From assembly GCA_937910665.1 (NCBI GenBank), contig CALEPR010000108.1:1-64000 (forward strand): DNA of 64,000 nucleotides, read 5' to 3'. The DNA comes from an uncultured Selenomonadales bacterium (lineage in GTDB: Bacteria > Bacillota > Negativicutes > Selenomonadales > Selenomonadaceae). This document shows, in pieces, positions 35,279 through 42,769 of the stretch. A program made the position numbers and the translations under genes. The notes beneath the pieces were generated by a model that saw only the letters and a list, made by a program, of their open reading frames with translations, had not been told where the DNA came from and ran no database searches. Positions within the stretch are counted from its first letter, which is position 1. Each line of letters starts with the position of its first letter.

Positions 35279-35316
35279 TTTCAACAAGAATATTACATTT
35301 CAACAATATTACATTT
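35279..35316 (+). repeat. Direct repeats upstream of the flagellar cluster
   Basis: ATATTACATTT occurs at 35290-35300 and 35306-35316, each preceded by TTTCAACAA-like sequence, and a third TCAACAATGTAAAAA variant lies near 35364. Spacing of about 16 bases. They lie 130-170 bases before flbD and could be regulator sites. Confidence 0.45.
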
Positions 35317-35451
35317 TTGAAATGAACAACGCAATATAAAAATTTTTTTCTTGACGTTTCGCCTCAACAATGTAAAAATAAAGGAGTTTATAATATCGCG
35401 GCGAATATAGCGTTGTGAAATTATCTTTCAAAGCAAAAAGGGGTGTTAGCG

Positions 35452-35649
35452 ATGATAGAATTGACAAGATTTAATTCAGAATCCAAAAAAATGGGGAAGT
35501 TTATCCTCAACGCAGATCATATCCAAACGATTGAGGAAACCCCCGATACAGTTATTACGTTGATGAATGAGAAAAAAATGATCGTCGAAGAACCGGCGGA
35601 AGAAATTGTGCGCCGCGTTGTAAAGTACCGCCGCGCTTTGTTGAAGTAA
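35452..35649 (+). CDS. flbD: FlbD/SwrD-family flagellar protein
   Basis: A 65-residue small cytoplasmic protein. MIELTRFNSE then FILNADHIQTIEETPDTVITL and the closing EEIVRRVVKYRR fit the FlbD (SwrD) family, which raises flagellar torque in Bacillus and commonly sits between hook and motor/switch genes. Here it is the first gene of a long flagellar operon. ATG 35452 is preceded by AAAGGGGTG. A TATAAT-like box lies near 35389-35394 without a clear -35. Confidence 0.88.
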   Translation: MIELTRFNSESKKMGKFILNADHIQTIEETPDTVITLMNEKKMIVEEPAEEIVRRVVKYRRALLK

Positions 35650-35676
35650 TTAAAAAATGGAGGGAGATTAAAAATT

Positions 35677-36192
35677 ATGGCTGATGACGAGAAAGATGTT
35701 GAATCTACTCCCGAACCCAAAAAGAAGTCGCCGATAATTTTAATTGTTGTCTTGGTGATTGTAGGTTTGGCACTGGCGGCGGGAATTTCCATTTTCGTCA
35801 CGACTAAAATTATGGCAGACGCAACCGTTGATGACAGCGGCGAAGGTCGTCACCATGACGCAGGCGTTTTCATCAAACTCGGTGATCCGAAAGAAGGAAT
35901 TTTAGTCAACGTCGGTGGACCGCGTGCAGGGAAGTATTTGAAAGCCGGAATTGTTTTGGAAATGAATCCCGGCAAAAAATCTGTAATGAATGAGGAAACA
36001 AAAGCTCTTCACCCCGATGCGCAAGTAAAAATTGATGACATTGTTACTCAATATTTGCGTTCGGTTAAAATTGAGGATCTTGATGCGGGAAATCAAGATG
36101 AACTCAAAAAGCAACTGAAGGATGCGCTTAACGCCGAACTCGGTTCAGGCGCAGTTTACGATATTTACGTTACAAGTTTTCTGTTGCAGTAA
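35677..36192 (+). CDS. fliL: Flagellar basal body-associated protein FliL
   Basis: A 171-residue single-pass inner membrane protein that surrounds the stator and supports motor function. It has a charged cytoplasmic N-terminus, one transmembrane segment (about 19-42) and a stomatin-like periplasmic domain with VNVGGPRAGKYLKAGIVLE. It follows flbD by 27 bases with GGAGGGAG before the ATG. motA and motB, often found between flbD and fliL, are absent. Confidence 0.92.
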   Translation: MADDEKDVESTPEPKKKSPIILIVVLVIVGLALAAGISIFVTTKIMADATVDDSGEGRHHDAGVFIKLGDPKEGILVNVGGPRAGKYLKAGIVLEMNPGKKSVMNEETKALHPDAQVKIDDIVTQYLRSVKIEDLDAGNQDELKKQLKDALNAELGSGAVYDIYVTSFLLQ

Positions 36193-36204
36193 TTGTTGAA
36201 ATTT

Positions 36205-36270
36205 AGTGTACAGGTGAGAGCGGACGAGGAATAGTTTTTCACTGTCCACTGTTTACTATCCGCTAAAAAA
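36205..36270 (+). repeat. Palindromic repeat between fliL and fliM
   Basis: A third sequence type of the 7-base arrays: ACTGTCC, ACTGTTT, ACTATCC on the right arm, opposed by a left arm with AGCGGAC. The outer AGCGGA/TCCGCT can pair. Confidence 0.65.
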
Positions 36271-36301
36271 ACTTTCGGCGCGAATTTAGGGGGGAAAAAT
36301 T

Positions 36302-37312
36302 TTGCCGGGTGATGTACTGTCTCAGGCTGAGATAGATGCGCTGTTAGCCGGAGTTATGAGCGGCGACGTTGATGCCGATACGATGAAACAAGATTCGGAC
36401 GGCAAAAAAGTCAAAGTTTATGACTTCAAACGACCTGATAAATTTTCCAAAGATCAGATCCGAACGCTTTATATGTTGCATGAAAGTTTTGCCAGACTTC
36501 TGAACACTTATTTAAGTACGCACTTGCGGACGTTGGTAAATGTCGATGTTGCCTCCGTCGAACAGCTTACTTATCAAGAATTTGTTCAGTCTATGGCTAA
36601 TCCCAGCGTCATAAGTGTGCTTGGTGTTCCGCCGCTGAAAGGAAATATTATCCTTGAGGTTGGCACGGAAATTGCATTTGCTTTTATAGATCGCGTTTTC
36701 GGCGGCGATGGGAATACAGCTATGAAAACGCGCGTTTTGACTGAAATTGAAGATGCGGTTATGCGTCGCTTTGTCAATACAGCGATGACACACTTCAAGG
36801 AGGCGTGGGCAAATGTCGCGACGATAAATCCATTTCTGGAAACGACGGAATCTAATCCGCAGTTCACGCAAATTGTTCCGCCGTCAGATATGGTTGTCAT
36901 TGTCACGATACAAATGAAAGTCGGAGAAATTGAAGGTATGATGAATATCTGTATTCCATACCTTGTACTTGAACCGATTATGTCGAAGTTGACGACAACT
37001 TTCTGGGTCGCGTCCTCAATTTCAAAAGATGATACTGAAGATCAAGTTGCACTTATTCAAGCGAAGTTGGATAAAACGCTTGTGCCTTTTGTCGTCGAGG
37101 TCGGGCAAGTTCAAATTTCCATTCGCGAATTTTTGACTTTAGGTTTCGGCGATGTTTTGCAACTCGGCACAAAAGTCAAGGAAGATTTTAAGTGCAGGAT
37201 TGGAAAGAATACAAAATTTTTATGTCGACCCGGTACTTCGGGTAAAAAAATGGCAGTCCAGATAACACAAATTGTTGAACCGGAAGGAGATGAGGAAACC
37301 GATGAGCGATGA
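36302..37312 (+). CDS. fliM: Flagellar motor switch protein FliM
   Basis: A 336-residue C-ring subunit. It has the N-terminal CheY-phosphate-binding peptide (LSQAEIDALLAG), a middle CheC-like domain (about 45-235) and a C-terminal FliN-like domain (about 255-325). It transmits the chemotaxis signal to the export ring and controls rotation sense. The start is TTG 36302 following a run of G and GGGGAAAAAT. It overlaps fliY by 11 bases. Confidence 0.95.
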   Translation: MPGDVLSQAEIDALLAGVMSGDVDADTMKQDSDGKKVKVYDFKRPDKFSKDQIRTLYMLHESFARLLNTYLSTHLRTLVNVDVASVEQLTYQEFVQSMANPSVISVLGVPPLKGNIILEVGTEIAFAFIDRVFGGDGNTAMKTRVLTEIEDAVMRRFVNTAMTHFKEAWANVATINPFLETTESNPQFTQIVPPSDMVVIVTIQMKVGEIEGMMNICIPYLVLEPIMSKLTTTFWVASSISKDDTEDQVALIQAKLDKTLVPFVVEVGQVQISIREFLTLGFGDVLQLGTKVKEDFKCRIGKNTKFLCRPGTSGKKMAVQITQIVEPEGDEETDER

Positions 37313-38603
37313 TATGATTTCACAAGAAGAAATTGATGCGCTGTTGGCAGGCGGAGCAACCGGAGACTCAGGCGGAGGCGACGATTCGTCTTCAGCTGAT
37401 GCCGGCGGCGGTGATTCACCTCCTTCGGGACAAAATCTTGACGATGTTATTTCCGACATTGAGAAAGATGCTCTCGGCGAAATTGGAAATATTTCAATGG
37501 GAAGCGCGGCGACTACACTTTCAACTTTGCTCGGTCATAAAGTTTCGATTAACACTCCCACAGTCACTGTGGCGACGATGAGCATTATTCAGGAACATTA
37601 TCCGCTGCCTTACCTTGTTGTTGAAGTCGGTTACACTGTCGGTATCGACGGAAATAATGTCCTCGCGATTCAGGCAAGTGATGCGGCGATTATCGCTGAC
37701 TTGATGATGGGCGGCGACGGAACTAATCCCGACACCAATTTAAGTGAGATTCACATGAGTGCGGTCGGCGAATCAATGAACCAGATGATGGGCGCAGTTG
37801 CAACCAGTCTGTCAACGATGTTCAATAAAAAAATTGATATTTCGCCGCCTGTTGTTAATTTGGTCGACTTAGGCAAGGAAGAAATTGTCACGGAGATGGT
37901 GAAGAATACTGATCCGATTGTCAGAATTTCTTTCAAAATGGAAGTCGACGGACTTATTGACAGCGAAATTATGCAAATTTTGCCTGTCAATGTCGCTAAG
38001 GAAATGGTCAGTTTCTTAATGGGAGGAGGAGCAGAAGAAGCCGCCGCCCCCGCACCTGAAACTGCGCCGCCACCTTCAGCACCGCCGCCGCCACCTCCAC
38101 AACCTGCGGCTGCACCTCCACCGCCGTCACCTGCGCCCCAGCAACAGTACGCTGCGCCGCCTCCGCAACAACAATATGCGCCTCCTCCACAGCAACAATA
38201 TGCAGCCCCGCCACCTCAATATGCGGCACCGCCGCCAGGTTATGGATATGGAGCACCACAAATGCAACCAAATGTAGTAACAAATATGCCGGTATCGCCC
38301 GCGCAATTTATGCCTTTGTCAATGGAACCTGTTCAAGTCAACGAAGCAAATATTGGACTAATTTTGGACGTTCCGTTGCAAGTCACAGTCGAACTCGGAA
38401 GAACCAAAAAGTCTATCAAGGAAGTTTTGGAACTTTCAAACGGCTCGATTGTCGAACTTGACAAGTTAGCCGGCGAACCTGTAGAAATTCAAGTCAACGG
38501 ACATTTCTTAGCGAAAGGCGAAGTTGTTGTTATCGACGAAAACTTTGGCGTTCGCATAACTGAAATTGCAAGTCCGTCAGAACGCGCCGCAAGGCTAGCA
38601 TAA
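37302..38603 (+). CDS. fliY: Flagellar switch phosphatase FliY (FliN fusion)
   Basis: A 433-residue protein with an N-terminal CheY-binding EIDALLAGG, two CheC/CheX-type phosphatase motifs (EIGNISMGSAAT and VGESMNQMMGAVAT), and a C-terminal FliN domain (VTVELGRTKKSIKEVLEL). It dephosphorylates CheY-P at the C-ring and replaces FliN, as in Bacillus. Between them (about 245-325) is a Pro/Gln/Tyr-rich linker with PQQQYA repeats, longer than usual. The ATG lies inside the 3' end of fliM after GGAGATGAGG. A heptanucleotide array starts at the stop. Confidence 0.94.
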   Translation: MSDDMISQEEIDALLAGGATGDSGGGDDSSSADAGGGDSPPSGQNLDDVISDIEKDALGEIGNISMGSAATTLSTLLGHKVSINTPTVTVATMSIIQEHYPLPYLVVEVGYTVGIDGNNVLAIQASDAAIIADLMMGGDGTNPDTNLSEIHMSAVGESMNQMMGAVATSLSTMFNKKIDISPPVVNLVDLGKEEIVTEMVKNTDPIVRISFKMEVDGLIDSEIMQILPVNVAKEMVSFLMGGGAEEAAAPAPETAPPPSAPPPPPPQPAAAPPPPSPAPQQQYAAPPPQQQYAPPPQQQYAAPPPQYAAPPPGYGYGAPQMQPNVVTNMPVSPAQFMPLSMEPVQVNEANIGLILDVPLQVTVELGRTKKSIKEVLELSNGSIVELDKLAGEPVEIQVNGHFLAKGEVVVIDENFGVRITEIASPSERAARLA

Positions 38604-38662
38604 TTAGGAATGAGGAATGAGGAATTAAATTCCTAACTCCTAACTCCTAACTCCTAATTAAA
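38601..38662 (+). repeat. Palindromic heptanucleotide array between fliY and cheY
   Basis: The left arm has GGAATGA units, the right arm has CTAACTC units, and the two can pair. It begins on the fliY stop codon and is followed by the cheY promoter. Confidence 0.85.
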
Positions 38663-38671
38663 TAAAAGTTC

Positions 38672-38700
38672 TTGCCGATTTTAAATATATCGGTTATAAT
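38672..38700 (+). promoter_or_regulatory. Internal promoter before cheY
   Basis: TTGCCG (38672-38677), a 17-base spacer and perfect TATAAT (38695-38700), 64 bases before the cheY start. It would let cheY and the export genes be expressed apart from the switch genes. Confidence 0.65.
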
Positions 38701-38763
38701 TGCGAAAAGCATTTGAAGTGAGTATGAAAGTTTTCAGATTAAATGTATGAGGAGAGATGAATT

Positions 38764-39126
38764 ATGGCAACACGAGTGTTAGTCGTTGACGATGCGGCGT
38801 TTATGAGAATGATGGTCAAAGATATTTTGTCCAAAAACGGTTACGAAGTTGTCGGTGAAGCCGAGAACGGCATGAAGGCTGTTGAGAAATACAACGAGTT
38901 GCACCCGGATTTGACAACGATGGATATTACTATGCCGGAGATGGATGGAATTTCTGCTGTTAAGGCTATCAAAAAAATTGATCCTAATGCAAAAATTGTT
39001 ATGTGCAGTGCTATGGGGCAACAAGCAATGGTTATCGAGGCAATTCAAGCCGGAGCTCGTGACTTTATTGTTAAGCCGTTCCAAGCAGATCGTGTGCTTG
39101 AGGCAGTGCGTAAAGCTGTCGGCTGA
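38764..39126 (+). CDS. cheY: Chemotaxis response regulator CheY
   Basis: A 120-residue single receiver domain. Acidic pocket DD near residue 9, phospho-acceptor Asp in TTMDITMPEMDG (about 54), Thr/Ser-type switch in CSAMGQ and Lys in VKPF are present. Phospho-CheY binds FliM and FliY to change rotation. It lies in the usual place between fliY and fliO. GAGGAGAGATG precedes the ATG. The stop overlaps the next start by one base. Confidence 0.95.
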   Translation: MATRVLVVDDAAFMRMMVKDILSKNGYEVVGEAENGMKAVEKYNELHPDLTTMDITMPEMDGISAVKAIKKIDPNAKIVMCSAMGQQAMVIEAIQAGARDFIVKPFQADRVLEAVRKAVG

Positions 39127-39641
39127 TGAATCGAATAATTAAAATCTGCCTGCCGATTGTTTTTTTGTCTTTGTGCGTTGTTTTGATTTTCAACTGTAAT
39201 GTTGTCGGAGCTGCCGGAGGATATTTGTCGGAATATGAAAATGTTAATCCGCAACCGACGACAGTTTCATGGTGGTCAACGCTTGCTTATCTCGCAAGTC
39301 TGCTTGCTGTCTTTGCAGTTGTCGTTGTTATGGCGTATTTTGCAGCTAAGTTCATCGGCGGGCGTTTTAATTCTGCACGAATGGCTGCAGGCGGCGGAAA
39401 GATTTTAGAAAATTTACCGTTGGGACCTAATCGCTCTGTCTGCATCGTTGAAATGGCAGGCAGAGTATTTTTGTTAGGCGTGACTGACGGCGGAATAAAT
39501 TTGCTTGGCGAAATAACTGACAATGATATGATTGAACATTTGCATGAGCAAAGTTTAGCCGCGAGCGACATTTTCTATCAAGATTTCGGATCAGTTTCGG
39601 ACTTGGTGAAAAAAATTCCGCCGCTCTTCAAAAAAAAGTAG
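39126..39641 (+). CDS. fliO: Flagellar export protein FliO-like
   Basis: A 171-residue membrane protein: an N-terminal signal-like hydrophobic segment (about 6-28), a second transmembrane helix (about 50-73), and a small cytoplasmic domain with LPLGPNRSVCIVEMAGRVFLLGVT, which is typical of FliO/FliZ. It chaperones FliP ring assembly. Low sequence conservation is normal for the family, so position between cheY and fliP is strong support. Confidence 0.88.
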   Translation: MNRIIKICLPIVFLSLCVVLIFNCNVVGAAGGYLSEYENVNPQPTTVSWWSTLAYLASLLAVFAVVVVMAYFAAKFIGGRFNSARMAAGGGKILENLPLGPNRSVCIVEMAGRVFLLGVTDGGINLLGEITDNDMIEHLHEQSLAASDIFYQDFGSVSDLVKKIPPLFKKK

Positions 39642-39657
39642 ATGGGCAGATTAGTAG

Positions 39658-40425
39658 ATGAGTAGCAATTACGCATTACGCATTTCGCATTTCGCATTAA
39701 ATATACTGCTGTTGCTGTTAATTTTTTCAAACATAGCGGATGCTGCGCCGCTGATTCCAAGCATAAATGTTGAAGTCGGCACGGCTGAAAATCCTCAGGA
39801 AGTTGCAACGACTCTGGAGATAATGGCAGTCTTGACCATTGTAACCATTGCGCCGGGATTTTTGATAATGACAACGGCATTTATTCGCGTGGTCGTCGTC
39901 ATAGGATTTTTAAAAAATGCGCTCGGAACTCAGACAGTTCCTTCCAACCAAGTTATACTCGGCTTGGCTTTGTTTTTAACTTTTTACATTATGGCACCTT
40001 ATTGGAGTCAGGCAAATGACAATGGCATACAGCCCTATCTGAATGGACAAATTTCAGTTGAGGAAGCGATAGACAATACTCTTGAACCTGTCCGAGAATT
40101 TATGTTCAGGCAGACGCGAGAGTCGGATTTGGCACTTTTTGTAAATTTGTCGGAGGCTGAAAGACCGAACACGCAGGAGGACGTTTCAACTTTTGTTTTA
40201 ATTCCTGCCTTTATGATTAGCGAATTGAAAACGGCATTTCAAATCGGCTTTATGATTTATATTCCTTTCATCGTGATTGATATGATCGTTGCGACAACTT
40301 TGATGTCAATGGGTATGATGATGTTGCCGCCGGTTATGATTTCCCTGCCGTTCAAGATACTTTTGTTTGTTATGGTAGACGGCTGGCATTTGCTGGTAAA
40401 TTCTATAATTGTAAGTTTTAAATGA
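39658..40425 (+). CDS. fliP: Flagellar export gate protein FliP
   Basis: A 255-residue gate subunit with four transmembrane helices. The family motifs APGFLIMTTAFIRVVVV, LGTQTVPSNQV and PPVMISLPFKILLFVM are clear. It should have a signal peptide (LLLLLIFSNIADAA, about 19-32). Residues 2-15 (SSNYALRISHFALN) are encoded by a heptanucleotide array, so the array supplies or extends the start; no good ribosome site is visible before ATG 39658. The true start may need experiment. Confidence 0.94.
   Translation: MSSNYALRISHFALNILLLLLIFSNIADAAPLIPSINVEVGTAENPQEVATTLEIMAVLTIVTIAPGFLIMTTAFIRVVVVIGFLKNALGTQTVPSNQVILGLALFLTFYIMAPYWSQANDNGIQPYLNGQISVEEAIDNTLEPVREFMFRQTRESDLALFVNLSEAERPNTQEDVSTFVLIPAFMISELKTAFQIGFMIYIPFIVIDMIVATTLMSMGMMMLPPVMISLPFKILLFVMVDGWHLLVNSIIVSFK
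39660..39698 (+). repeat. Heptanucleotide array at the fliP N-terminus
   Basis: Seven-base units ATTACGC, ATTACGC, ATTTCGC, ATTTCGC run from just after the ATG into the signal peptide codons. A sister array with the same unit is inside mfd at 59.1 kb. Confidence 0.85.
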
Positions 40426-40482
40426 ATTAGGAATTAGATTTTCATTCCTAACTCCTCATTCCTAATTTCTAACTAATTTGTC
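40421..40482 (+). repeat. Palindromic heptanucleotide array between fliP and fliQ
   Basis: It starts at the fliP stop with ATTAGGA units and then opposing ATTCCTA/ACTCCTC units, folding into a hairpin just upstream of the fliQ ribosome site. Confidence 0.85.
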
Positions 40483-40501
40483 CCGAAGGGAGAAAATTTA
40501 A

Positions 40502-40771
40502 GTGTCCGGAGATATAGTAATTCAAATTGGACAAGAGGCTTTAATAGTTGTGTTGGTAATTTGTGCACCGATGCTTGGATTTGGATTGTCGGTCGGTTTG
40601 TTGGTTAGTGTATTTCAGGCGACGACTTCAATTCAAGAACAGACTTTGGCATTCATTCCAAAAATTATTGCTGTCTTTGTCGCGGTTTTAATTTTCGGAC
40701 CTTGGATGCTCAGTTTGATAACGCAATTTTGTACAGGAATTATTGTAAATATTCCAAGCAGAATCGGTTAG
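40502..40771 (+). CDS. fliQ: Flagellar export gate protein FliQ
   Basis: An 89-residue protein with two transmembrane helices, normal for FliQ. It begins with IQIGQEALIVVLVICAPML and has the conserved FQATTSIQEQTLAFIPKI. It packs around the FliP-FliR ring. The start is GTG 40502 behind GAAGGGAG. fliR follows after 15 bases. Confidence 0.94.
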   Translation: MSGDIVIQIGQEALIVVLVICAPMLGFGLSVGLLVSVFQATTSIQEQTLAFIPKIIAVFVAVLIFGPWMLSLITQFCTGIIVNIPSRIG

Positions 40772-40786
40772 GCGGAGAAAAATTCT

Positions 40787-41581
40787 TTGACAGAGATTGA
40801 TTTTTTTGACGTACTGCAAGGACAGCTGGCAGCATTTTTGCTGGTGCTTGCGAGGACGAGTGGAATTTTTTTTATATCGCCGTTTTTCGGAGCGATGAAT
40901 GTTTCAGCGCGAGTTCGTGGAGCGACGGCTGTGGCAACTGCATTTGTGGTTTATCCTGTCATTGTTGAGGAAACTGTTGTTACTGCTCCGGCGACTGTCA
41001 TAATGTTCGCAGGAACTATTGCTCAGGAACTTGCTGTCGGCTGGATAATTGGATTTACCGCTTACGTTGCGATGGCTGCAATAAATATGGCAGGTAAAAT
41101 TATGGATATGCAGGTTGGCTTTGCCGTCGCAAATGTCATGGATCCGACTTCCGGTCAGCAAGCTCCGCTTATCGGAAGTTTTCTTTATTATCTTGCTGTA
41201 ATTTATTTTCTTGTGGTGAACGGTCATCATTTCATATTGACAGCTTTGATTGAAAGTTTTCGCCGAATACCTTTGGACGGCGTAGTTTGGAATCCTGCGC
41301 TCGGTGAATTTGCAATTAACATAACCAACGGGGTTTTTCTGGTAGGAATGAGAATTGCAATCCCTGTGACTTTTGCAATTTTGATGACAAATGTCGGCAT
41401 GGGAATTTTGGCGAGGACGATGCCGCAGATGAATATTTTTGTCGTCGGTATTCCTCTGCAGTTGACGATAGGAACTTTGATGTTGTCGGCTCTCCTGCCT
41501 TTCTATATTTTGTTTCTGGACGTGATGTTTAGTGATATGTACACAAATATTTCCAACGCAGTCAGACTTCTTTCACCGTGA
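40787..41581 (+). CDS. fliR: Flagellar export gate protein FliR
   Basis: A 264-residue protein with about six transmembrane helices. Family segments include LARTSGIFFISPFFGA near the N-terminus, QELAVGWIIGF, and DPTSGQQAPLIGSFLYYLAV. It forms the central gate with FliP and FliQ. The start is TTG 40787 following GGCGGAGAA. Its end overlaps the flhB frame. Confidence 0.93.
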   Translation: MTEIDFFDVLQGQLAAFLLVLARTSGIFFISPFFGAMNVSARVRGATAVATAFVVYPVIVEETVVTAPATVIMFAGTIAQELAVGWIIGFTAYVAMAAINMAGKIMDMQVGFAVANVMDPTSGQQAPLIGSFLYYLAVIYFLVVNGHHFILTALIESFRRIPLDGVVWNPALGEFAINITNGVFLVGMRIAIPVTFAILMTNVGMGILARTMPQMNIFVVGIPLQLTIGTLMLSALLPFYILFLDVMFSDMYTNISNAVRLLSP

Positions 41582-42701
41582 AAATTTTTGTTCTGTAATT
41601 CCTGCAGAAAAATTTTTCGACTTGCAACGTTTCGCGGAAGGTGAAAAAACTGAAGAACCAACTTCCAAAAAAAGAGAAGACGCGAGGAAGAAAGGGCAGG
41701 TTGCAAAAAGTCAGGAGCTGAACACCGCCTTTGTACTTTTGGCAGGTTTCGTTGTCCTGAAAATTTTGTGGGAATATATTTATGGAAATATTGCGGAGTA
41801 CACGGCTTATCTTTTTTCACACATGGCGCAGTCAACTTCTATTGAAGGCATCAGCGAACTTTTTATAGGAATTATGGCTTTGATGGCGAAGACGACTTTG
41901 CCAATTATGTTTGGAATTATGGTCGCCGCACTTGCTATAAATCTTTATCAAGTCGGTTTCATGATTTCTGACGAGGCGATCGGTTTCAAACTTGACAAAT
42001 TAAATCCTATAAACGGTTTCGGCAGAATTTTTTCTAAGCGTTCACTGGTTGAACTTTTTAAGTCGCTTTTTAAAATTCTTGTCATAGGATTTTTTCTTTA
42101 CCTGTACCTTAAAGATGAAATTCCTTATATGCCATACTTCATTTACTACGACTTGACTCACAGTTTGACAGAAATTGCCGACAAAATTTTTACTATGGCA
42201 TTTCAAGTAATTGCTGTTATAATGGTGCTGGCAATCGCGGACTACGCTTATCAATCTTGGCAGACAACTCAAGATTTGATGATGACGAAACAGGAAGTCA
42301 AGGATGAGTTCAAACAAATGGAAGGTGATCCGCAGGTCAAAGGCAAACGCAGACAAAAGCAACGCGAAATGGCAATGTCGAGAATGATGCAGGAAGTTCC
42401 GAAAGCCGACGTTATCGTCACGAACCCGACGCACTTGGCAGTTGCCCTATTCTACAAAGCTGGTATGGTCGCGCCTGTCGTCTTGGCAAAAGGTCAAGAT
42501 TTAGTTGCCGAGAGAATAAAAGAATCTGCACGGGAAAATAAAATTCCGATTATTGAAAATAAACCTTTGGCTCGTGCGCTTTATGAATCAGTTGAAGTCG
42601 GCGGAAGCGTACCGCATGAACTTTATAAAGCTGTGGCAGAAATTTTGGCTCACGTTTATAAGTTGAAAAACAAAAAAATTCGCCCTTCAGCGGCGGCGTG
42701 A
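41532..42701 (+). CDS. flhB: Flagellar export switch protein FlhB
   Basis: Up to 389 residues. The N-terminal GEKTEEPTSKKREDARKKGQ, four transmembrane helices and the cytoplasmic domain with the autocleavage site NPTH (VTNPTHLAVALF) define FlhB, which switches export from hook to filament substrates. The start is uncertain: GTG 41532 opens the longest frame but lies 50 bases inside fliR without a ribosome site, and TTG 41622 just before GlnArgPheAlaGlu is another candidate. The reading frame itself is secure. Confidence 0.93.
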   Translation: MICTQIFPTQSDFFHRENFCSVIPAEKFFDLQRFAEGEKTEEPTSKKREDARKKGQVAKSQELNTAFVLLAGFVVLKILWEYIYGNIAEYTAYLFSHMAQSTSIEGISELFIGIMALMAKTTLPIMFGIMVAALAINLYQVGFMISDEAIGFKLDKLNPINGFGRIFSKRSLVELFKSLFKILVIGFFLYLYLKDEIPYMPYFIYYDLTHSLTEIADKIFTMAFQVIAVIMVLAIADYAYQSWQTTQDLMMTKQEVKDEFKQMEGDPQVKGKRRQKQREMAMSRMMQEVPKADVIVTNPTHLAVALFYKAGMVAPVVLAKGQDLVAERIKESARENKIPIIENKPLARALYESVEVGGSVPHELYKAVAEILAHVYKLKNKKIRPSAAA

Positions 42702-42769
42702 AAAAATGATGCAATATGAATAAAGACCTTGAAGAAATGATGAAAAAGCTGTCTAAGGGAGTGAAATTG

